A DNA stretch of 64,000 nucleotides from Chamaea fasciata (lineage: Eukaryota > Chordata > Aves > Passeriformes > Sylviidae). Positions 1 to 20,000 of the stretch are shown piece by piece (the first letter of the stretch is position 1; each line of letters starts with the position of its first letter). A program made the position numbers and the translations under genes. The notes below the pieces were generated by a model. The model had not been told where the DNA came from. It worked only from the letters and a program-made list of their open reading frames with translations, and ran no database searches. Location of the stretch: assembly GCA_029207755.1 (NCBI GenBank), contig JARCOQ010000016.1, positions 12,166,307 through 12,230,306 of the forward strand. The letters are read 5' to 3'.

Positions 1-9545
<9,545 letters not shown>

Positions 9546-9977
9546 CGTGGCGTGAGATAAAATCAGTGAAGGTCCCGCACCTGTAACGCGGAGAGCGATG
9601 AGAGAATCCTGGCCCCAAAAGGGCGCAGTGACTGCTTCTTGAGGAGAATATTTCTTATCTGCATTAAATGTATTTTGCTAACCCTATTAAATATTTCCAT
9701 AATTAGAAAAACAAATCTACTGCTCGCTGGATAATTGTAGACTAGTCTTTAAGCGGGAAAGGTCAGTGAAATCTGCCTGCACTAATGATGCCTCAACTCA
9801 GACAAGGAAAAGGGACAAAGCCAGTCTATTCCAAAGGCTCCTGAGCACAACTGCCAGCACAGAGCTTGGGTAAGCTCAGCCCCCAGTCTGTCATCACTCT
9901 GACTGACCATTTGCAGAACACAATATAGGCAACCAACACACAGGGCAGGATTTGGGTGCATACTGTTAACAAACACC

Positions 9978-10006
<29 letters not shown>
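9978..10006 (+). repeat. A29 homopolymer (U29 in RBFOX1 pre-mRNA)
   Basis: This is an uninterrupted run of 29 A on the + strand, about 490 nt upstream of the RBFOX1 acceptor. In the transcript it is poly(U), a potential binding site for U-rich-tract proteins. No retrotransposon body is recognisable next to it. Confidence 0.95.
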
Positions 10007-10009
<3 letters not shown>

Positions 10010-11689
10010 AAATAATGCCCTGAGATATTCAGAATACTTTGAGGTACTCTGCATTGAGCATTTGCATGCCACAAATGCAAAATAATAATGAGATCCAGCC
10101 AAAATATTAAGTATTTGAATCTAAAAGTGCATCAGTTCAAAACCTTAAATAACGTAAAAGAAAAATTCTATGTCAAGAGAAATAGAATTAAGAACTTCAA
10201 AGGTTTTGCATTAGAAGGCAATAGTATTTCATTTCCAGATCACGATTATCCTATAGCATTAATAACACTATCCTCATGTATTTATAGAGAGATCCATGTT
10301 TCCATTTGATATTATAAAGAATAGCCAAGCCTGTTAATTGATCAATTAGAAAACTTTTGACTAAATAAATGCTTTGCTCACACCAAAAAGCAATAATTCT
10401 AGAGGAGGAAGTGTACACTACAATCTTTCTGAACCTATATAAAAAATGTCCAAAATGGGATTTTGCCTGAGACAGCATTAGAGGCCAGTAGGGCAGGGAC
10501 TATCCCAACCTCAGATAAACTAATTTACGAAATAAAATTATCCCACTAAGAAGCAAGGAACATGAAAATGCACAGTTAAGTTAAAATTTAATTACCTTTC
10601 CAACTACTCCATCATTCTCCTACCAACATACATGGTTCAGGCACCTGCCCAAAACTACTGCAGGGATTTTATTTGTACTCATCAGTCCATGATTTCCTAA
10701 TTTAAAATAGGCTGGATGAATAAAAGACATTCTTCTGCACTTTATACTTAAGGGCATTTCCAGCCAATTTCAACTAATTCAGACATCGGTTCCCTGACCT
10801 GAACTTGTCCTGAACTCAAGAGCTTTTAAGAATTCGCACAGGAGTTAAGTCTCGGTATTTGACAGGCTTAAAAGAGAAAACTGAATCTTCCTTTGTAGAA
10901 GGCACTCAGCGTGTCCTAAAAAATTAGAAATTTATATTAGCAATCAAACCCTCTCTAATTTAAATCCCATCTTTGCTGCTGGTTTAGTGTATGGCCTTGA
11001 GCAAGTGGTTTCCATTGCTTCATTCAACCGTCTTTAGCAGGAAACTAGTGTCATTTACTGACTTCACAGGGTTTAGTCACTAAGATTTGTTTGCATATCT
11101 ACAGTCTTAGCAAGGCTAATGCTGCACTAAAGCTGGCCCTGTTAAATTTCTGTGGAGGTTAAAAACTCTAGTAAATGTGTACTTTTACCCTCTAATATTA
11201 AAATGACAACGTTCCTTTCTTATTTCTTTTACCTAGTATTTTCACTATTAAAAAAAATACTCAAAAATCCAGATGAAGCAAAACCCAGGAATGACTGGAT
11301 TACACCAGAGACATTCATTAAATGTTAAAGAAGTACTTTTAAAACTTGTGTGGGAGGCAGCCAACCTTAAATTTTTTAATCAGCTGTTTCAGGAGGGACT
11401 TGAGCAAGGGGTAAGAATGAACAAAAGCAAATCCAGATTCTGCCTCTATAAGCATTTTCCCTGTGCTGCTTTTGAAACACAGGACCTGTTTAGTGCCGGT
11501 CCTTAAGCTATTCCTTCCTGTCAGATGCTGAACACGGCCTCAGAGTCAGCAGCTGTTAAAAAAGGGCAGCAATGGCAACAGAGGGACCAAGGGGTGATGT
11601 CCAGGTACATTTCATCTAAACGGTTTTGTGCCACCTCCAGTCCTAAACCAGATGCTGCTGAGACCCCCACCGTTTCTCATTAACCTTGA

Positions 11690-11770
11690 CAGCAGTTCCA
11701 TGAGGACCCTAATTAATATTCAAAGCATCCACGCCTAGTGCTAATTACAGGTCATATTTAATTAAGAGGG
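11690..11770. promoter_or_regulatory. TAAT-rich block, candidate conserved element
   Basis: About 80 bp contain several homeodomain-core words: CATTAACC, CTAATTAATATT, GCTAATTAC and ATTTAATTAAG. The surrounding sequence is non-repetitive. This matches the composition of many vertebrate conserved non-coding elements, but conservation cannot be judged from one sequence. Confidence 0.25.
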
Positions 11771-11975
11771 CTGAACTTTTCTATTATTTTTACCAGCAAC
11801 TCCAAACTTTTTAGATTTATCACCTAATGGCAAATTGTGCTGGCAATTTCAGAACCTCCACAATGCTGAGACTCTTCTACCTCTTCCATTACACTCCTCC
11901 AGCTGAGGTCTGGCTCACTTATTTATAACTGAGCCCCCATTAATAAGTAAACAATGAAGGGTCAGGGATTTGTCC

Positions 11976-12002
11976 TTTTTTTTTTTTTTTTTTTTTTTTT
12001 TT
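11976..12002 (+). repeat. T27 homopolymer
   Basis: This is an uninterrupted run of 27 T on the + strand, following GTCC and followed by GCTAACC. No attached SINE or LINE body is recognisable. Confidence 0.95.
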
Positions 12003-13706
12003 GCTAACCTGTATATATTCAGAGATTTACAGCCTTGCCATGGAAGAAACCAACCCCACTATGCTTACAGGAGAAAACTGACACTCAAGATTATCAGTGC
12101 AGGTTCTGCAGGTTCATTTAATTGTTGGAAGGCAGGGGACATTAAAGAAATTAAATTTGCACATGCTACTGCAGGCCCTAACTTTAAAATGATACTGACA
12201 ATAAATCTGAGATGTTCATCCCTTAAAATAAGTGACTACTGAAGCCTTTCCTAACCTTTAAAATTAGTGTGAATTTATTATTCATAATTAATTCAATAGA
12301 CACAGTATTACAATGCAATATAAAAGCATGTTTAAACAAGTTCTTTACTATTTACTCGGCTAATAATAGCTAAAGATAATTACTCAAAATACTAATTTTT
12401 ATTGAGAGCAATGAAGTGTCAGTTATCACACATTTGTATCTACATGTGGTTGATGGAAACCCCAGACTACACAACAGATACATTTGAACAGATTTTCAGG
12501 AACCAAAAATTCTTTAAATAGAATCACCTAAAATGTTCCTTTATTGTGTTCTTTAAAATACAGTGAACCGAAATGAATAAAAGAAATAATAAATTCTTAT
12601 GCATTAAGTTGGAAATATGAAATGGCCCTAAAAGCAAGAGGAAATATTGATCCTACATTAGCCTATGAACTCAGGTATTGGTATAATTTCAAAGCTGTGT
12701 ATGACAGTACACAGGCATAGCTTAATACCACCTAGGCAGGAGAGGCTAAACAGAAGTTGTCTCTTCAGACTCAGTTCTAAGTATCTTCAAGATTAGGTGA
12801 CCCCTTAATGCTCACTTTGTGCATGGGTTTTTAAAAAAGCAGTTGTTGGCAACAGCAAGGAGAACAAAGGATGGCAGACAGTCAGGCTCTGCTAAATGTT
12901 CTGGCCCGAGTCTTAATGAAAACCACATTTCAACTGAAAAATATGCTTTACGTGGCAGTGTATAAGCCAAATTTATTGCTTTCTGGTCAAATTTTGAACT
13001 CTAAAGAACCAGAATAAAAAAAAGGATTCTGACGATGTAGGTAAGTGAAGGTTCTCCTACTTGATCCATGTTACCCCATTTGAAGAAAAGCTTCGAATTT
13101 AAACTGCTCCTACTACCTCAGATCTCAAATGCCTTTTCAGCATCGCCTGCTCGGAAAGGATTTCATAATTAAGAAATGTATAAAAAATGTCAAAACAAAA
13201 TAAAGCGAGCTTGTAATGTTTGTACACATAGGAGAGAGCACAGAAAACATTACTTATGCAGTGTTCCTTTTTTTAAAAAACACATTTGCAGCATAAAAAT
13301 GTATTCAATGGGAACCTTTCTGCCTGCCTACATTTTGAAGTGGAACTCACAGTTTATTGTTTGTTTTGCTCCGTTTTCCGTTTGGTGCATTTTGTTTCTT
13401 TGGCAAGAGATATCTCACATTTAGAGAAAGCCTCCTGTACTGTAGTTAAATGAGCCAAACTGCATCGTATCCTTAGGGCACGGAAACAGAGAAGAAAAAT
13501 GCAACATTTTCTGTGCAAACTTGCTGGTTCTAAGGGCTCAGTAACATCTTTCAAGCCCAGGATTCCCCGTAGCTTTGCCCTCCTCCAGACTTAAGCATCA
13601 AAACATGGCTTAGAAATCTTGCATGCAGTGGTGCAGCTGCTCATAAGAACTGCCCTGGCTTGACTAAAAAATCAAGAGTTCCAAGTGAAAATAAAAGTGC
13701 AAATAC

Positions 13707-13739
13707 CTGCTGTACCATGGTGCTGCCTCTATTCTCCAT
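13707..13739 (-). CDS. RBFOX1: candidate alternative first coding exon of RBFOX1 (11-codon leader)
   Basis: Read on the minus strand from 13739, the eleven codons are Met-Glu-Asn-Arg-Gly-Ser-Thr-Met-Val-Gln-Gln, ending CAG|GTATTT at 13707/13706. Splicing to the exon at 9489 keeps frame and would give Met-Val-Gln-Gln-Gly-Asn-Gln-Glu across a 4.2-kb intron. RBFOX2 has a comparable leader (MEKKKMVTQ joined to GNQE), and I recall, unverified, a mammalian RBFOX1 leader ending the same way. The second Met (13718) sits in an excellent Kozak context (CACCATGG); the first has T at -3. An in-frame TGA lies upstream of the first Met, and a GC-rich, CpG-containing patch lies further 5' (13780-14030), which would suit a promoter or 5' UTR. 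The 5' end of the exon is not determined, and the donor is moderate because position +5 is T. No transcript evidence is available here. Confidence 0.55.
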
Positions 13740-13779
13740 AAACTTGGCAGCTGCTCTGGTCCCAGGCCATGCAGCATCT

Positions 13780-14030
13780 GCCCCAGAGGAGCATCAGTGC
13801 TGGCTGGGGCCGTGTGAGCGGTGCAGGGCTGTGGGAGATGGGGGTGCAGAGGGAGGGGGAGAGCCCAGGCAGGGTTCTCTGACCTCCCTGGCAGCATCTG
13901 ACAGCTCCCAAAACCTGGTCCAGATGGGGCTCCCCCAGCGCCGGCCGCGCCCCATCAATCACAGCAGGCCACTCCTCTGGCTCCTGCCACTGCTCCTGGA
14001 GTGCACTGCCGAGCAGATGATTACACAGGG
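13780..14030. promoter_or_regulatory. GC-rich patch with CpGs 5' of the candidate leader exon
   Basis: This is a local GC-rich stretch with a CpG cluster around 13938-13952 (core GCGCCGGCCGCGCC) in otherwise AT-rich intron. It lies just upstream, in the minus-strand sense, of the candidate leader exon at 13707-13739, so it may hold a promoter or 5' UTR. It could equally be an unrecognised old repeat. Frames open on both strands here match no family I know. Confidence 0.3.
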
Positions 14031-14164
14031 AAGGAGGGAAAAAAACACAGCTTGACTACATTAATAGCTGTTCAAAAAACATTGGGAATGCTACTATGGG
14101 AGTCGCCGCAAGCTGAAGGTTTTTGTTTTAAAATTCGCATGGCTGTGTTCAGAGTTCCAGAACT

Positions 14165-14226
14165 AAAAAAAAAAACCAAAAAAAACCAAAAAACCCCCAA
14201 AAAACGAAACAAAACAAAAAAACCCC
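14165..14226 (+). repeat. A/C-rich low-complexity tract
   Basis: Runs of A are separated by CC, CCCCC and single C or G, about 60 bp in all. It is a simple-sequence stretch with no recognisable element attached. Similar A/C tracts occur at 14630-14684, 34628-34683 and 61544-61590. Confidence 0.85.
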
Positions 14227-14629
14227 TAAATTTTCAGGGCTCTGGCTTTGTGATAGCTACAATGTCCAGTTACACACGTGCATTTCTGTGGGATTAATTC
14301 CTCCTCCATGTGCCAGAGTTAATGCCAATAAGGTTCTGATCTTAAAATTGCTGAATGCCACAAGCAAAAGGTCAATACTGAACTAGCCTGGTTTGGATTA
14401 AATGTACTTTATCCTTCCATTCAAATGAAATATTGTTTCCTTTTTTGTTTCAGTTCATGACATTCCTCTCGCTTAGCAGGGAAAATATTTCAGAAGTGCT
14501 TCCAAGATTTAGTTCTGTGAGGCACTTTAAGCAACCTAATGCTTCACTCTTAAAGGAACTCTTCTAGATGCTCCAGAGATATGTTGAAAATTATTGAACT
14601 TCTAGCTAAAGAAATAAAGAAAATAATAA

Positions 14630-14684
14630 GAAAAACCAAAAAAGAACCCAAACAAACAAAACAAAAACAAAACAAAACAAAGAT
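14630..14684 (+). repeat. (CAAAA)n-like low-complexity tract
   Basis: This tract is an imperfect mix of AAAC and AAAAC units, about 55 bp. It produces a spurious Lys/Gln-rich frame on the + strand. Confidence 0.85.
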
Positions 14685-16299
14685 TCAGACAGCCCCAAAG
14701 AATATACATTTATTGCCACTCTGTTGCAGACTGCCTACAGACATCACGGTTCAGAAGCAGGGCAGACACATAACACTGGAATTATTCTAACAAACCTTCC
14801 AATTCTAAGAGGTGGGCAGAGCAACAAACGGTCATCAATTCGTCATTAAACTTATATTCCAACTGAAATATATTGGAATTCTTTGAAGTGGCAGTGTAAT
14901 TCTTCCAGATTTGTTGCTGGCACTCCCCAATTAATGATAATAAAAGCAGCCACTTTGGATTTTTCAGAAGGAATCAGACAACCAACCACACCGGACTGAT
15001 AATCACAACTGACTGACTCTCCAAGCTTTCTCTGTTGTAGCTTAATTATCTGACCAGGCCACTTGACTCGCATCATTTGCTTCTGCAATCACACAAAATG
15101 AATGCTCCAGCCACCTCTCTTTTTTGGAAGGTTCACGACAAAGCCAAATTCAGCTTTCAAAAATAAGAAAATGCAGAATAACTTTTTTTAGAGAGCATAG
15201 TGGGGGAAAGATAACAATAAATAAGCAACAGAGAATTTCTTCACTACCTTAGCAGGAAAGTACCATTTCACGTCTCCCATTGCAGAGGAACGTTCACTTT
15301 TGGTCTTTTCTACATGTAACATACTGTATTCCAGTAAAAGTCTGTGCTCTTGCTATGCTGCATTTGTGTTTGATAACAACACGTCCACTTTGTGTGAGTG
15401 CCTGGGGTATGGAACACGCCAGTAACTGAAACCTCTCAACAGCCTGCAAAGGACATTTACTTACATTTCACTGAAAGCAGCAAACTACCTGCCAAAACTC
15501 AGTCTGAATTCCTGCCTGAACTCAAAGGCACATAACTCTATGGACACACCAACACACACAGACAGAGCCTTCCCTCCCACACCTTCACTCGTTCCAGCTG
15601 CTGAAACTTTCGACTGCCTTTATGATGCTGTCATTGATTATCAGAGCTTCCCTTATCCTACACGGCAAATCTTTTTCCTGCTATTTCCCAGGGCCCAAGA
15701 GGACATGACTCTGCCACAGTGATTTGTTTTGCTTCCACATTAACACCTAAATCTTTCTTTTTAAGTTTTCTGCCTCTCCCTCGCTTTTCTCCAACTCTGA
15801 CTCTTAAGGTCTTTCCAACTGCAGCTCAACCTGGTATTAAAATTTTTACATCACATTTGAAAAACAACTCTCCAAAATGGCATTAAGAGCCAAATAGCAA
15901 GACACTCTGAAGAACCTGGGTATATCTACAATGAGAACTCATTCTTAAAACTTCATAAAAAAAAAAAAAAGTATAAAGTATACAAGGATCTTGTCATTAT
16001 CCAGAAGTTCAGTATAGGAAACTCTACCTCATTTGTGTTACACCTTTACTAGAGCATACTGAGGAGGATGCAGCATCCTTTTACCCAAACAGCAAAAATA
16101 AAGGGTTGGATTGTTAACATAAAAGGTGGGTGAAAAGCCATCTGGAATACTGGCTTTTAAAGGGGGTAGCAGCCAACCTTTAGAAGTTTAAGTCAGCTAT
16201 GAGTTCCAGCCATTGGGCATCACGACAAAGTCCCAAAACTGTTGAACATCTTCACAAAAGACATGTGTGAAGTGTCAGAATGTAAATTCACACAGGGCA
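14685..16299. other. RBFOX1 intron, no feature recognised
   Basis: This is unique-looking intronic sequence with an A14 run near 15957-15970. I see no gene, RNA or mobile element in it. Confidence 0.7.
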
Positions 16300-17060
16300 G
16301 CAATCAGGGAGCAGTTCTGGGGCTCAGCAGAAGCTACAGGAGTGGGCTGATGAGAGCCTGGCCAAGTCCTGCTCTTGGGACAGGATAATCCCTCACACTG
16401 GCCCACGGCCTGGCTGCCTGGCCAGAGAACAGCTCTGCAGAAAAGGATGAGTCCTGCCGAGCAGAGCTGGGTACAAAGCAGTGCTCTGCCTTCCAGGCAG
16501 CCAATGTGAACTGCTCTGCAGGCTGCATTAGCAAAGGCTGGTCAGTGAGGTGAGGAAAGGGCTCACCCCTCCCTGCACAGCACTTGGGAGAGCATCTGGG
16601 ACACCAGTCTGGAGTGCCTCAGGACAGGAGCTGTGTTTGGGAGTTCAGTGGTGGGTTGCCAGGGCAGCTGCAGGGCTGGAGCACATGACAGAGGCTGAGG
16701 CAGCTGGGTCAGCACCGTCCACAGAAGGGAGGGCTCAGACAACCTAATTGCATCTTCTTCCACTTAACCAAAGGTTACAGGGACAGAACCCGCAGGTTCA
16801 GCGTGACACAATAAGGAGCAACGGCTAAAAGTTGCCCAAAGGTAAATTCTGGTTCGCTCCAAAGAGTAAGATAATGAATATGAGGGAAGTTAAGGAAAAT
16901 GCTGCTCAGAGAGGTTATGGCATCCTGGAGACTCTCAAACCTGAACTCTAAAAGCCCCTGAGCAACTTAATCCGTGTAGTTACCCCTGATTTAAAAAGGA
17001 TATTGGGATTAGGTGGCATCTGAAGTTCCCTTTCAATCTGAATAATTCTGGGATTCGGTG
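16300..17060 (+). mobile_element. CR1 LINE fragment (3' end, + orientation)
   Basis: This is a truncated, diverged 3' part of a chicken-repeat-1 LINE. Recognisable consensus blocks occur in order: the region resembling 'AGAGCAGCTCTGCAGAGAAGG' (about 16424-16446), 'CAGGCTGCAT' (about 16520), 'GGCTGGAGCAC...GAGGCTGAGGCAGCTGGG' (about 16674-16710), 'GCTCAGAGAGGTTATGG...CCTGGAGA' (about 16903-16932), 'CCTGAGCAACTTAATC' (about 16957) and 'TTAGGTGGCATCTGAAGTTCCCTTTCAA' (about 17010-17036). It ends with two degenerate copies of the CR1 tail octamer (ATTCTGGGATTCGGTG). CR1 is the dominant LINE of birds and reptiles. Many indels and substitutions show the copy is old, and no intact reverse transcriptase frame remains. 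It is antisense to RBFOX1. Confidence 0.88.
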
Positions 17061-20000
17061 TGGTTTCAAGAGTAGCAGAATAGCTTGAAAATGGATTTTA
17101 AACTTTTACCCTATTTGATTACTTTCTTCATAAAGGATTTACTCAGAAGGAAGAGACCAGTTACAACTTCCAGCCTGTTTCTGTCCTCAAGAAAAAATGT
17201 CTCAGTTCTTTGAGATGTATTTGCGATGTTTCCTTAGAAAAATATGTTTTAATTTGTTTAATCCACACGCAGAGCAGTATGGAAGCAGCAATTCTTACAG
17301 TGCCGGCAAGACGAGTTTCACAAATGATTTAATTTAATGCTACGAACCATGACACATTTTCATTTTCTGCCAAACGTTACCATTCTCAGCATAGGTAGAG
17401 GAACAATGCCTTACATCTCTACAGAAAGGAGTAGTTTTCTCTACCTTCGCCATGACCTCTAAAACAATAACTACAGCCATATAAGTTTTATAATTTTATC
17501 TGCATTTTTTCTTCTGAAATAAAATTTATTTCAAAGATTAATTTATTGAAAACCACTGCCACCTTTTAAAGCTGGATTATAACAAAACTAGTATGTCCAT
17601 TTTCTTGTTTTTCTAAGAAAGTGATTAAAAAAACAATTTTTTAATTCTTTTTTCTTTACAGCAACACTGAAGATATGGGACATATCAATCCAGGTGACAA
17701 ACCATGCTTCTGCAGCAAGACTATGTCTGGTTCAGACACAACCCTGCACTGAGCTTTGTAACCCACTCTTCTGGATTCCACTGAGATAGTTCCTGCCTTG
17801 TAATCCATGCACAGGCATAGATATTTCCAGAATTTGAGTCAAAAGACTTCTCTAAATGACACCTTACTGGTGGAGAATTGAACTCTGCAAAGGTCTGGAG
17901 TCTGCAGAGAAAACTGAGCACATTCAAATCCAAAAGCAGTTGAAGGTATATGGCTTTCAACAGATCATTTCTAAAAATCTGAGAAGTTCTTACAACATAG
18001 CTAAAATTATTCATTCAAGATTTGTTGTAAGTAGAATTCAACACCTCAATTCCAGTCTACTCCAAAAACACCTGACTAGATTTTTCAGGAGACTGGGACT
18101 GGATACAGCTGCTTCTTCAAGGTGCCTAAATGGAGCAATTTAATCTCATTGATATTAATAGTTGTCACCAAGTTATTCCCAGTTTAGAGATGCCACCTCA
18201 TCCGGAGTTTCAGTTGGCTTTGCAATGGACACACCACAGAGTAGAGCCAGATCTGTCAGCCCCACAAAGTGGTGATCCTACAAAAACATTCATGAGAGCC
18301 ATTTGTGCCAGAGAGAAAGGGATCAGAGTTCCAATGCCACCTCTTTAAACTGGACACTTGAAGTGACCTCTTTTAACCAGGGGCACACTCTTTCACTGCT
18401 GAGCTCTGATGGAGCCTCGGAAAAGGAAGGAGACATTTCTCTTCATGAACCCTCCCAGTGAATCATTTCCTAGGGCAGCACCACAACAGCCACAGTTCAT
18501 CCATCAACTGTGGCACAGGTCCGAGCCCCAGTGTCACAAATGGGAGATCATTACTTGACTCACCTGAAATAAAACAAGGAACACAGTCAGCTAGGGAGGG
18601 AAATGAGAATGCAATGCCATAAGCTGCCTTAAGCAGCAAAGCTGACAGATCATCCCTGCTCAGCTGTTTGGATACGGGGATGCTTTGAAAGCCAGAATGA
18701 GCCAGGTTAAGTGACAACAATTCCTGCAAAGCTGTGCCAAATGATCAAACAAAAGCTGGTTTGTTTTGTTTTACTTTGCTTAAACCAGGCGAATTCAAGA
18801 GTTTCATTTATGTGGTAAGCTCCACAAAGACAATGACATGAGTGACTTTGGGAATTTGGAGGAAGACCAGGAAAGTTAGCAGTAAGTAGAGTTACAAAAA
18901 TTGGGCTTCAGAAAAAGAGACTTCAGGATATCCAGGGAAAGGTCATGAATCCCTAAGATTTACTCAGGAGAGGAAACAGTCCAAGGTAACTGCCTGATTG
19001 AGATGTCGATTAAAGAGAACTTCAGCATGCAGGAACAAACCCTTCATTAGGAAAGAAGATACTTAGCGGGCTTCCATGGGTATGAAGAAGGTTAATGAAG
19101 ACAGACACAAAACGTGAGCATACAAGTGATGGAGTCAAGGCCTGGCAACAAAAGAGAAGCACAGAAGTATTGCTCAGGTACTTGAGGACAAAAATGGGAA
19201 GGTTTTTTAGACCAGCCTAGCCAGAAGTAAGACATTCTTAGTTCAAAGACATTAAGGGTGGCAAGAAAGGTGTTTTCCAGGGGGAAAAAAAAAAAAAAAA
19301 ATCTAGACATGAGCTATTTAACATTACTTTCAGAGAATGTCTGTTTCCAGTCTCTGTTTAACTTGAAGATTTCCACCATTTTGTTATTTACAATGGAACA
19401 CAGATGACCTGAGCTGCAATGACCAGCCACCACAGCAATACCCATCTTTTTTAACGCCAGTTAAAGCAGCACTCATTTTCTTGGCACTGAAATTAAATGA
19501 TGGAACACGATCGCTGATGTTATTTACTCCTAAGATTAAAATGACAATCAAAATATCATTGGGCACAAGGAACAGACAGATTGGCTTCCTGCCTCAGCCA
19601 CACTTTGCTGTGCTTGTTTATCACCGAGATCATTTGCATACCTCAGTGGATGTTTATGTTAAGATGCTGTTGTAGCACTACCAAGGAACTGTTTATCCAA
19701 CAATGTTTGTCATCAGCAACCTAAGCCACAGTACTGAAGGAAGGTAAAGACTTTCTCAATGAAGAGACAAAAAAGGCACTAAGATGCGTTTATGCAAAGC
19801 AAAATATGTTTCTAAACAATGCTGAATGCCACAGCTGCTTAAAACAAACAAAAATCTCTTAACAGTGTGTTACAAGGAATCTCCAGTTATGAAGAAAATG
19901 AAAAAAAACCTTTAATGGTTCCTACAGCAAAGGAAAAACTTTCACTGACTACACTGACTGGCAAGTTCTATGTTAAATCTCGAAAAACCTTCTGTTACTA

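Larger units (their letters stand above)
9546..13706 (-). other. RBFOX1: RBFOX1 intron between the main exon and the candidate leader exon
   Basis: This is intronic sequence. The part nearest the exon (9546-9790) is high-complexity, with several CpG dinucleotides and ATTA words, and could be under constraint as proximal splicing-control sequence. Beyond it lie an A29 run (9978-10006), a T27 run (11976-12002) and a TAAT-rich block near 11690-11770. I see no other gene. Confidence 0.75.

Noticed and set aside
18550..18600. Strong CAG|GTGAGT donor word on the minus strand
   Set aside because: No convincing exon precedes it; the same CAG also looks like an acceptor end. Isolated splice-site words are frequent in introns this long.
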